A DNA stretch of 64,000 bases from Mesorhizobium mediterraneum. GTDB taxonomy: Bacteria > Pseudomonadota > Alphaproteobacteria > Rhizobiales > Rhizobiaceae. Where the stretch lies: NCBI RefSeq assembly GCF_002284565.1, contig NZ_NPKI01000002.1:177240-241239 (forward strand), in the 5' to 3' direction. Positions 42,284-49,959 of the stretch are shown here, one piece after another (position 1 is the first letter of the stretch; each line of letters begins with the position of its first letter). The translations under genes were made by a program, and so were the position numbers. Under the pieces are notes generated by a model. That model searched no databases. It had not been told where the DNA came from and saw only the letters and a program-made list of their open reading frames with translations.

Positions 42284-43483
42284 ATGACATTTCAATATTG
42301 CATCGTTGGCGGCGGCATCGTCGGGCTTGCCACCGCCTCCGATATCCTGGCCCGCGATCCGGCGGCTCGCATCCTGGTCATCGAAAAGGAGGCCGGTTTC
42401 GGCGAGCACCAGACCGGCCACAACAGCGGTGTTATCCATGCCGGCATCTACTACGCCCCCGGCTCCTTGAAGGCGAAGCTCTGCCGCGAGGGAGCGAAGG
42501 CCACGAAAGCCTTTGCGCGAGACAACAACATTCCGTTCGAGGTGTGCGGGAAGCTGCTTGTCGGCACCAGCCCGGTCGAGATGGAGCGCATGGAAGCGCT
42601 AAAGCATCGCGCTTTGGAGAATGGCATTGGCTTCGAGGAGGTAAGCGCGGCGCGTCTGCATGAGATCGAGCCAAACATCGCTGGCCTAGGCGCGTTGCTC
42701 GTGCCGTCGACCGGCATTATCAACTATAAGCTGATCTGCGACGCTCTGGCCGAGGGTCTCAAGGCGAATGGTGCCAAACTGATGACCGGCACCCGCGTCA
42801 AAGGCATCTCGGAAGACGACACCGGCGTGGTGGTGACCACCGATCATGGCGAAGCGATCCGCGCCGAGCAGCTTGTTGCCTGCGCCGGGCTGCAGTCGGA
42901 TCGCCTGGCGAGGCTTGCCGGGCTCAATCCCACCCACCAGATCGTGCCGTTCCGTGGCGAATATTACACATTGCCCGACGCGAAATCGACGATCGTCAAG
43001 CACTTGATCTACCCGATCCCTGATCCGGATCTGCCGTTCCTCGGCATCCACCTGACACGCATGATCGACGGACGGGTGACAGTTGGGCCCAACGCCGTGC
43101 TGGGCTTCCATCGCGAAGGCTACAAGAAGGGCAGCATCGACCTGGGCGATGTCACCCAGATGCTCACCTTCGGCGGCTTCTGGAAAATGGCCCGCAAGAA
43201 TCTGATGTCAGGCATCGACGAGTTCCGCAACTCGATTTTCCGCCGCGGCTACCTGGAGCAGTGTCGCAAATACTGCCCTTCGCTCGAACTCCCGGACCTC
43301 GGCCAACCAGGCGCCGGCATTCGTGCGCAGGCGGTTCTGGCCGATGGCACGCTGGTGCACGATTTCCTCTTCCTCGACAGCCCGCGCCAGTTGCATGTCT
43401 GCAACGCGCCGTCGCCTGCGGCGACGTCCGCTATGCCGATCGCGAAGATGATCGTCGATCGGATCGAAGAGCGGTCACAATGA
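42284..43483 (+). CDS. lhgO: L-2-hydroxyglutarate oxidase family FAD enzyme
   Basis: A 399-residue DAO-type flavoprotein. FAD motif FQYCIVGGGIVGLATASDIL at 3-22, then the LhgO hallmark HQTGHNSGVIHAGIYYAPGS (about 44-63) that carries the active-site region, and a late GAGIRAQAVLADGTLVHDF block. LhgO oxidises L-2-hydroxyglutarate to 2-oxoglutarate and passes electrons to quinone. It closes the plus-strand operon after tctCBA. Inside a carboxylate-uptake cluster it may act on a related 2-hydroxydicarboxylate instead. Family call firm, substrate inferred. Confidence 0.85.
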   Translation: MTFQYCIVGGGIVGLATASDILARDPAARILVIEKEAGFGEHQTGHNSGVIHAGIYYAPGSLKAKLCREGAKATKAFARDNNIPFEVCGKLLVGTSPVEMERMEALKHRALENGIGFEEVSAARLHEIEPNIAGLGALLVPSTGIINYKLICDALAEGLKANGAKLMTGTRVKGISEDDTGVVVTTDHGEAIRAEQLVACAGLQSDRLARLAGLNPTHQIVPFRGEYYTLPDAKSTIVKHLIYPIPDPDLPFLGIHLTRMIDGRVTVGPNAVLGFHREGYKKGSIDLGDVTQMLTFGGFWKMARKNLMSGIDEFRNSIFRRGYLEQCRKYCPSLELPDLGQPGAGIRAQAVLADGTLVHDFLFLDSPRQLHVCNAPSPAATSAMPIAKMIVDRIEERSQ

Positions 43484-43491
43484 TCCGGACC

Positions 43492-43511
43492 GGATACAAT
43501 CCATCGTATCC
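43492..43511. terminator. Small hairpin between convergent operons
   Basis: GGATAC (43492-43497) and GTATCC (43506-43511) form a six-pair stem with an eight-base loop in the 53-base gap between two converging stop codons. There is no T-run, so its termination role is only suggested by position. Confidence 0.35.
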
Positions 43512-43536
43512 CGCGGCGGGCGCTCGGCATGCATCG

Positions 43537-44463
43537 TCACCGCCTTGCTCGCGGGTCCTTTCGAGGCAACCGTTCCAGTAGGTAGTCGACTTCGGATCGA
43601 CCGGTCGGCGTCAGCGACGAGCGCGGGCTGCGCTGCACGTCCGATGTTATGGCGCCGCGCCGCATCAGCACGTATTTGCGCACCGCGAGGCCAATCCCCT
43701 GTTGCTGCTCGAAACGGATCAACGGCAGGTGGGCATCGAAAAGATCGTGCGCTGCGTCGCGCTCGCCTTCGCGGTGCAGCCGATCGAGTTCGACCAGCAT
43801 GTCCGGAAAGGCATAGCCCGTCATCGCGCCATCCGAACCGCGTTCCGGCTCGAAGTCGAGGAAAAGCCCACCATTGGCGGTCAGGATCGAGAATTTCCGC
43901 AGGTCGCCCGCGGCTTGGAGCTTGCGGATCGCCGAGATTTTCTCAAGTCCCGGCCAGTCCTCTGCCTTCAGCATGACGCAGGACGGATGTTCCTTCATAA
44001 TGCGCGAGATCATCGGCACCGACAGGATCACCGACAGCGTTAGCGGAAAATCCTGCAGGGCCCAGGGCACGTCCGGACCAATTGCTTCCACGCAGTGATG
44101 GAAATAGGCGGCGATCTGCTCGTCGCTGCGCAGGTGCGAGGCTGGAGCCAGCATCACGCCGGCTGCGCCGGCATCCGTCACCTCGTGCGCCAGCCTGCGC
44201 ATGGCGGCAAAGCTCGGATTGGATATTCCAACCACGACAGGCACACGCGAGCGCGCGATCACGCGTCTTGCGATAGTCAGCGACTCCTCTGGCTCCAGTT
44301 TCTGGGCTTCACCCAGAATGCCGAGGATCGTCATGCCGGTGGCGCCGGCATCCTGGTAGAATTCCGTCAGCCGGTCGACGGAGTCGTAGTCGACCGACAT
44401 GTCAGCATTGAACGGCGTCGCCGCGATCGGATAGATGCCCTTGGCATCGACGCCGAAGGTCAC
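43537..44463 (-). CDS. DapA-family aldolase with altered active-site residues
   Basis: A 308-residue class I aldolase/lyase of the dihydrodipicolinate synthase family. The Schiff-base Lys is in CVMLKAEDWPG near residue 165. Two usual DapA features differ: the Thr-Thr of GTTGE is replaced in LGILGEAQKL, and the Tyr of the YNxP motif is replaced in LQDFPL. It therefore makes no dihydrodipicolinate and probably cleaves or dehydrates a 2-oxo sugar acid. The start overlaps the stop of the RraA-like gene by four bases, making a tight SDR-RraA-DapA unit. Confidence 0.8.
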   Translation of the reverse strand: MTFGVDAKGIYPIAATPFNADMSVDYDSVDRLTEFYQDAGATGMTILGILGEAQKLEPEESLTIARRVIARSRVPVVVGISNPSFAAMRRLAHEVTDAGAAGVMLAPASHLRSDEQIAAYFHHCVEAIGPDVPWALQDFPLTLSVILSVPMISRIMKEHPSCVMLKAEDWPGLEKISAIRKLQAAGDLRKFSILTANGGLFLDFEPERGSDGAMTGYAFPDMLVELDRLHREGERDAAHDLFDAHLPLIRFEQQQGIGLAVRKYVLMRRGAITSDVQRSPRSSLTPTGRSEVDYLLERLPRKDPRARR

Positions 44464-45164
44464 GTCTTCTTCGCGAAAGCGGCATAGCGCGCCTTCGTCT
44501 CTTCGTTCATCGGATAGAGACCGGGCAGCGGCACGCCGCGATCGACCTCGGTCATGATCCAGGCTTCCATCGCCTCCTGCTCCGGCGCTTCGGCCAGCAC
44601 CTGGTCGAGAAATGCCGCCGGGATCAACACCGCGCCGTCATCGTCCACCACCACGATATCGTCAGGAAAGATCGCCACGCCGCCGCATGCGATCGGCTCC
44701 TGCCAGCCGACGAAGGTGAGACCGGCCACTGAAGGCGGCGCGGAAATGCCGTTGCACCATACGTTGAGGCCGGTACCGAGCACGCCCGCGGCGTCGCGCA
44801 TCGCGCCGTCGGTGACCAATGCGGCGACATTGCGTTTGGCCATGCGCGCGCAGAGGATATCACCGAAAATACCGGCGTCGAGCGCGCCCATTGCGTCAGC
44901 CACCGCCACGCAACCTTCGGGCATCGCTTCGATCGCCGCACGGGTCGAAATAGGCGAGGCCCAGCTAGCCGGGGTGGCGAGGTCCTCACGCGCCGGCACG
45001 AAGCGCAAAGTGAAGGCCGGCCCTACCACGCGCGGCTGGCCTGGACGGATAGGCTTGGTGCCGCGCATCCAGACATTGCGCAGGCCCTTCTTCAGAAGGA
45101 CCGTGGTGAGGGTCGCGGTGGAGACGCCCTGCAGGGTCTCTACGACTTTCGGGTCGAGGGTCAT
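44460..45164 (-). CDS. RraA-family protein (HMG/CHA-type aldolase)
   Basis: A 234-residue RraA/DlpA-fold protein. The family core GDILCARMAKRNVAALVTDG followed by AMRDAAGV (about 98-125) contains the Gly-Asp-x-x-x and Arg-Asp residues that bind the divalent metal and oxaloacetate moiety in 4-hydroxy-4-methyl-2-oxoglutarate aldolases. In a catabolic operon this is more likely an aldolase or oxaloacetate decarboxylase than an RNase E inhibitor. It lies between the SDR gene (10 bases) and the DapA-like gene (four-base overlap). Confidence 0.85.
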   Translation of the reverse strand: MTLDPKVVETLQGVSTATLTTVLLKKGLRNVWMRGTKPIRPGQPRVVGPAFTLRFVPAREDLATPASWASPISTRAAIEAMPEGCVAVADAMGALDAGIFGDILCARMAKRNVAALVTDGAMRDAAGVLGTGLNVWCNGISAPPSVAGLTFVGWQEPIACGGVAIFPDDIVVVDDDGAVLIPAAFLDQVLAEAPEQEAMEAWIMTEVDRGVPLPGLYPMNEETKARYAAFAKKT

Positions 45165-45174
45165 CGGAGTCTCC

Positions 45175-45960
45175 TTAGATGCTGGGGATCAAGCCGCCGT
45201 CGATGCGAATGACGGAGCCGGTGATATAGGATGCGCGCGGGCTCGCCAGGAAGGTGACCATGTCGCCATATTCCTGCGGCCGGCCATAGCGCCCGACCGG
45301 AATGGACGCAGTGCTTTGAGCGGCTACTTCCTCGACCGAGCGCCCCTCGCGCTTGGCTTTCTGTTCGTCGAGAAAGGTGATGCGTCCCGTGGCGATGCGC
45401 CCGGGCAGCACGATGTTGGCGGTGATGCCGTCGCGGCCGACTTCGGCCGCCAGCGTCTTGGACCACCCGACCAATGCCATTCTGAGCGCGTTCGACATGC
45501 CGAGATTAGGGATCGGCGCGACCACGCCGGAGGACGTCGAGGTGATGATGCGGCCCCATTTGCGCTGGAGCATGCCGGGCAGCACCGCGTCGGAAACGGC
45601 GATCACCGAGCGCACCATGCTGTCGAAGAATTTCGACCAGTCCTGCGAAGACTGGCCGGCTGCCGGCGTCGGCGGCGGGCCGCCCGTATTGTTCACCAGA
45701 ATGTCGACCGAGCCGAAGGCCTTCTCGATAGAGGCCAAGCGTCCCTCGATCGACGACAGGTCGCCGATATCCCAGCCCATTGTCAGCGCCTCGTTGCCGG
45801 CGCCCTTGATGGCCGAGGTGGTGTTCTCCGCAGCCGCTTCGTCGATGTCGGCGACGACCACACGCACGCCTTCGCCGGCCAGCGACCGCGCGATCGCCCC
45901 GCCCAATCCGCCGCCGGCTCCAAAGACGAGCGCGACCTTACCCTTCAGTTCGAGATCCAC
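45175..45960 (-). CDS. Short-chain dehydrogenase/reductase lacking the YxxxK pair
   Basis: A 261-residue Rossmann protein. Cofactor motif GAGGGLGGAIARSLAGEG (about 15-32) and LVNNTGG are normal. The catalytic region reads TSTSSGVVAPIPNLGMSNAL then RMALVGWSK: the Ser is kept, but the Tyr and Lys of YxxxK are replaced around Met-Ser-Asn. This marks a divergent SDR subfamily whose chemistry may differ from simple oxidoreduction. It is the first gene of the minus-strand trio with the RraA-like and DapA-like genes, and is divergent from a LysR gene. Confidence 0.8.
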   Translation of the reverse strand: MDLELKGKVALVFGAGGGLGGAIARSLAGEGVRVVVADIDEAAAENTTSAIKGAGNEALTMGWDIGDLSSIEGRLASIEKAFGSVDILVNNTGGPPPTPAAGQSSQDWSKFFDSMVRSVIAVSDAVLPGMLQRKWGRIITSTSSGVVAPIPNLGMSNALRMALVGWSKTLAAEVGRDGITANIVLPGRIATGRITFLDEQKAKREGRSVEEVAAQSTASIPVGRYGRPQEYGDMVTFLASPRASYITGSVIRIDGGLIPSI

Positions 45961-45986
45961 AGAAAACCCTCCAATTCAAGGCGGAT

Positions 45987-46039
45987 TATCATCAACGGTG
46001 CACAGAAGAAAACATGGCTTGCCGTATAATTTGATGATA
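45987..46039. promoter_or_regulatory. Candidate LysR operator in divergent promoter
   Basis: TATCATCAA (45987-45995) and TTGATGATA (46031-46039) form a perfect nine-base inverted repeat, 35 bases apart, in the 91-base gap between the SDR operon and the divergent LysR gene. The right arm overlaps the ATG-like start at 46034, so the LysR gene more probably starts at 46052. Position suggests joint control and autoregulation. Confidence 0.45.
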
Positions 46040-46051
46040 GTTTTTCTATCG

Positions 46052-46945
46052 ATGGAATCACGCTTTCTCGAAACCTTCCTGCTCGTGGCCGAACTCGGTT
46101 CGCTGGCCGAGGCGGCCCGCCGTCTGGCAATCACGCCGGCCGCCGTGGCCCAGCGCATGCAGGCGCTGGAGGACGAATTCGGCAAACGGCTGCTGGTACG
46201 CGCGGGCCGCGTGGTGCAGCCCACCGATGCCGGCCATGCGATTCTTGAACAAAGTCGCAGAATCCTCGGCGACATCCGCCACCTGAAAACGCTTGCACAG
46301 ACCGATTCGCCATCAGGTGAGATGAGACTCGGCGCCGTGTCGACCGCGCTGACCGGCATCCTTGCGCCCGCCCTGCGGCACCTTGTCGACACGGTTCCTT
46401 CGGTCGAGGTCTTCGTTCTCCCCGGCACTTCCACTGATCTCTATCAGGCGCTCGGCGACGGAAGCATCGACGCGGCCATATTGGTGCGACCGCCGTTTCC
46501 GATCCCAAAATCGCTGCATTGGAGCGTGCTTCGGACCGAGCCTATGATCCTGCTTGCGCCGAGTGCCCTCGCCACTGGCGATCCGGAACAGTTGCTCGCA
46601 ACGCTGCCTTTCATCCGGTATGACCGCAACAACTGGGGTGGCCGGCTGGCCGACGAGTGGCTGCGCCGCCAGAAGCTTCGGCCCCGGGAGTGGCTCGAGT
46701 TGGATTCGTTGGAAGCCATAGCCGTGATGGTCAGCAACGGTCTCGGTGTTTCCGTTCTGCCCGACTGGGCGCCGCCATGGCCGGAGGGGCTGTCGGTCGC
46801 GCGCCTGCCGCTGCCCGGCCCGCCGCTGGTGCGCGAGATCGGCATGTTGTGGCCGCGCAGCGCGCCTTCAGGACGGCTGGTGGGTGTCCTTCTGGACGCT
46901 TTTGCGGCAGTCTCGTCAGGCGGGAAGATGGCCGACGATGCTTGA
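46052..46945 (+). CDS. LysR-family regulator
   Basis: A 297-residue LysR protein. The N-terminal winged helix covers about 1-60 (SRFLETFLLVAELGSLAEAA, then LAITPAAVAQRMQALEDEFG). The rest is the periplasmic-binding-like effector domain (GEMRLGAVSTALTG onward). It is divergent from the SDR/RraA/DapA operon and most likely controls it. Start at 46052 (MESRFLE) is preferred over 46034. A second LysR gene follows 69 bases downstream. Confidence 0.85.
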   Translation: MESRFLETFLLVAELGSLAEAARRLAITPAAVAQRMQALEDEFGKRLLVRAGRVVQPTDAGHAILEQSRRILGDIRHLKTLAQTDSPSGEMRLGAVSTALTGILAPALRHLVDTVPSVEVFVLPGTSTDLYQALGDGSIDAAILVRPPFPIPKSLHWSVLRTEPMILLAPSALATGDPEQLLATLPFIRYDRNNWGGRLADEWLRRQKLRPREWLELDSLEAIAVMVSNGLGVSVLPDWAPPWPEGLSVARLPLPGPPLVREIGMLWPRSAPSGRLVGVLLDAFAAVSSGGKMADDA

Positions 46946-47014
46946 TCCGCCTGGCTGCGACCATGACTCCGGCCGCGCTAGCGTGGCCAAGGAGGATCCT
47001 GGGGTGCGACACCA

Positions 47015-47950
47015 ATGAGCGAACTGAAACCACCGCTGGACGCGAATGCGGCCGCTTTGGCGCGGGTCAACCTCAAGCTGTTGCAAACTTTTATGCTGGT
47101 CGCCGAAAACCGCAGCTTCAAGGAGGCCGCCGACCGGGCACATCGTTCGCAGTCCGCCATCAGCATGCAGATAAAGCAACTCGAGGACCAACTCGGCGCC
47201 AAGCTGTTCAACCGCACCACGCGCGACGTCAAGCTCACGCCTGAAGGAAGCAAATTGTTCGCCAGCACGCAGCGCGGCCTGCAAGAGGTCGGCATCGGCT
47301 TGCGCAACGTCCAGGAGGCACTGGCCATCCGGCGCGGCCAGGTCGCGCTGGCCTGCGCGCCCACCATCGCCTCGACCCATCTGCCGCGTATCCTCGCCGA
47401 GTTCGAACGCGACTATCCGGGAATCAAGATGCTTTTGTCGGAACTTAAGTCCGCCGACCTTTACCGGGTGATACAGGCCGATGCTGTCGATTTCGGAATA
47501 GGCCCGATCTCAGGCGATCCGGACCTCGATTTCGAGCCGCTGCTCGACGATCCGCTGCACGCGCTGATCCCCACGCGGATGTGTCCGCACAATCGTCGCA
47601 CCATCACGCTGGCGGAACTGTCCAGCCTGCCCTTGCTCCACTACCACACCACCACCCTGATGGGTGCGATGTTCGAGCGCGAGGCTGCCGCTCGCGGCAT
47701 CGCGCTGAACGTGCGGTACCGCTGCATCCAGGCGGAAACACTCGTCGCGATGGCCGAGGCCGGCATCGGCGCGGCAATTCTAACCCAGTCGATCGTCCGT
47801 TTCGCGGAGCCGAACCAGTCGCGCGTCTACCAGATCGTCGAGCCCGAGCTCATTCACCGCTACGGCATCGTGCGCAAGCGTGGCAAGGAACTGTCGCCGG
47901 CCGCCGAACGGCTCGCACAATTGATCCGGGTGTCGCTGCGCCAGACCTGA
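47015..47950 (+). CDS. LysR-family regulator
   Basis: A 311-residue LysR protein. Its winged helix is at about residues 13-72 (LKLLQTFMLVAENRSFKEAA, then SQSAISMQIKQLEDQLGAKL). The effector domain starts at about 100 (IRRGQVALACAPTIASTHLP). It resembles CbbR/CynR-type activators in length. It lies just before the second enolase-superfamily gene and in the same direction, so it may regulate that gene rather than a divergent one. AGGAGG at 46989-46994 lies rather far upstream of the ATG. Confidence 0.85.
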   Translation: MSELKPPLDANAAALARVNLKLLQTFMLVAENRSFKEAADRAHRSQSAISMQIKQLEDQLGAKLFNRTTRDVKLTPEGSKLFASTQRGLQEVGIGLRNVQEALAIRRGQVALACAPTIASTHLPRILAEFERDYPGIKMLLSELKSADLYRVIQADAVDFGIGPISGDPDLDFEPLLDDPLHALIPTRMCPHNRRTITLAELSSLPLLHYHTTTLMGAMFEREAAARGIALNVRYRCIQAETLVAMAEAGIGAAILTQSIVRFAEPNQSRVYQIVEPELIHRYGIVRKRGKELSPAAERLAQLIRVSLRQT

Positions 47951-48079
47951 AGGCTGGCGCGATCAAGGCGACTTCAGATTTTCAGAATAATCGATGGGAT
48001 TTTTGAATTTCTTTTGAAGTTCGGCTTCCGCTAGACAGTGCCTTCCCGGCACACGGAACGTCGGGAAAGGAGAGAATTC

Positions 48080-49237
48080 GTGCTTCAGGATGTTTATGTC
48101 CAACAGGACAACAATGTCGTCGAGACCAGGAGCAAGATCGCTCGTATCCAAGCGCACAAGCTCGCCAACATTCCGATCACGCCGCCGCCCTATCGCGACA
48201 AGCCGAACAAGGAAGGCGCACTGCTTCTCCAGGTCGAGACCAACGACGGCCTCGTCGGTTGGGCGACCAGCGGCTACACCCACCACGTCGCCATCGACCT
48301 GATCAACAAATACATCGCGCCGACGATCATCGGAGAGAGCCCGATGCGCACCGAACGCATTCCCCTGCTGTTCGATCGCGCCAGCTTCGAGCGGCCGCTC
48401 GGCAGGACCCTGATCTCGGCGCTGGCGATGATCGACATCGCGCTATGGGACATCAAGGGCAAGATGCTCGGCCAGCCGGTGCATCACCTGCTGGGCGGCG
48501 CGCGCGACAAGGTGCCGGTCTATGTCACGCACGGCGCGGCCTACGACAACGCTCCGGTCTATTCGCCGGAGGAACTGGCCGCGGAGGCGGCCCACCTAGT
48601 CAAGCTCGGCAACAACCATCTCAAGAATACCGTCGGCCGTCAGCCGATCCCCGATCCGAAGGATGACTACATCCGCATGAGGGCGATGCGCGAGGCCGTC
48701 GGCCCGAACGTCAAGCTCGCCATGGACGGCAATCTGCGGATGACCCTGGCCCAGGCGGTGGAACTGTGCAAGCGATGCGAGGAGCTCGACATCAGCTTCG
48801 TCGAGGAGCCGCTTTACTACAACGATCCGAGGCTGCTGCGCGAGCTGCGCTCGAAAACGATCATCCCGGTTGCTGCGGCGGAAAACGAGAAGTTCTCCGC
48901 ACGCGACCTGATCCTGGCCGATGCGGTCGACTACATACAGCCCAACGTCAACAATGACGGCGGCTACTCCGCGGCAATTCGCACCGCCGCCCTTGCCAAG
49001 CTCTTCCATATCCCGCTCTCGCACGGCAACGGCAATGGCCCGCACAACATCGCGCTGCATGCCGGCCTGTCGAACGGCGGAGTGGTCGAATACCACTTCC
49101 ACAAGTGGATGGCCTACAACGCAATCTTCAAGAGCGTCCCACAACCCGAGGATGGCTATCTGCGTGTATCGCAGGAGCCGGGGCTGGGGCTTGAGCCGAA
49201 GGATGGCCTGATCAAGGAGTTCGCGGTGCAAATGTAG
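48080..49237 (+). CDS. Enolase-superfamily sugar-acid dehydratase (MR-like, copy 2)
   Basis: A 385-residue mandelate-racemase-group enzyme, only distantly similar to the one at 37980. Capping domain about 1-135; barrel metal ligands Asp in LAMDGNLRMT, Glu in SFVEEPLYYND and Glu in AAAENEKFSAR; LSHGNGNGPHNI late in the protein carries a likely catalytic His. The GTG start at 48080 follows AAAGGAGAG by six bases; an in-frame ATG at 48038 lacks such a site. It could be a dehydratase for an aldonic or aldaric acid feeding the aldolases of this cluster. Confidence 0.8.
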   Translation: MLQDVYVQQDNNVVETRSKIARIQAHKLANIPITPPPYRDKPNKEGALLLQVETNDGLVGWATSGYTHHVAIDLINKYIAPTIIGESPMRTERIPLLFDRASFERPLGRTLISALAMIDIALWDIKGKMLGQPVHHLLGGARDKVPVYVTHGAAYDNAPVYSPEELAAEAAHLVKLGNNHLKNTVGRQPIPDPKDDYIRMRAMREAVGPNVKLAMDGNLRMTLAQAVELCKRCEELDISFVEEPLYYNDPRLLRELRSKTIIPVAAAENEKFSARDLILADAVDYIQPNVNNDGGYSAAIRTAALAKLFHIPLSHGNGNGPHNIALHAGLSNGGVVEYHFHKWMAYNAIFKSVPQPEDGYLRVSQEPGLGLEPKDGLIKEFAVQM

Positions 49238-49959
49238 CGCGGCCAGGCGTCGGCTTAATAAGGTAGATTGGCCCAACGCGGCCGGCGAGCGAAGTTTGCT
49301 GCCTGTCCCGCCATCTGCCCTTCCCTGTCAATGACCATGGAATGGGAATCCCAGCCTTTCGTGCAAAACGGGCTGTGACTCATATGTGGGAACGTATAGG
49401 ACCCCGCCCGATTGCAACAGGTTAGCCGAATCCGGTTGATGGTCACAACTGCTGACGTATATCCGGCTTCTTGATGCGGCTGGATGTTCAGCGCCGTGAG
49501 CCTCGATGGGTTTTTGCCCGCATCCATCTCAACGGCCCAGACATCGACATCGCCGAAGCCGTGCCGGGTCCACACAAGGTTCGGGACACGGCGGGGCGAG
49601 GAACGTCTCGATTGGGCCGGAAGCGGACGGTCGGCTTTCAGCCGTTAAAGGGGTGGAAGCGGACATTCAGGACCTTGGGGAGCATCGACGCGATCTGACC
49701 CATTCCGGTCATTCCCAGAGCATTTCGGCGTCTCCAAAGCGGACACTCAGCCAAGCCGGCGCTGATGACCTAAGCGGACATCTTGTCGAGAGAGCTTTCC
49801 GTTCAGAACTCTCGTGGATGGAAGGACCGGCGCGTTGCGTATGCCGAGTAACCCCGCCATCCGCTAGCTATAGCTAAAGCACGCTCGCGTCCGAAGCAGG
49901 ACTAGAATAGGGTGAAAGGTAAAGCCGCTACGACCGACCAGGGAAGGCGCACGGCACGT
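49238..49959. other. Intergenic region with scattered AAGCGGAC motifs
   Basis: 722 bases without a convincing gene. A minus-strand frame (49255-49575, 106 codons) has no recognised motif. In the second half GAAGCGGAC (about 49649), AAAGCGGAC (49736-49744) and TAAGCGGAC (about 49765) occur within 130 bases, and the surroundings look like eroded repeats. The promoter for the cyclase-TPR gene at 49960 must lie near the end. Confidence 0.5.

Noticed and set aside
44460..45164. RraA call as a regulator of RNase E
   Set aside because: The gene sits inside a catabolic operon with an SDR and an aldolase and carries the aldolase-type metal site, so an aldolase role fits better.
49255..49575. Minus-strand 106-codon frame in the gap after the second enolase-superfamily gene
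   Set aside because: Not recognised, no start signal, and it lies among eroded repeat sequence; kept only as part of the intergenic description.
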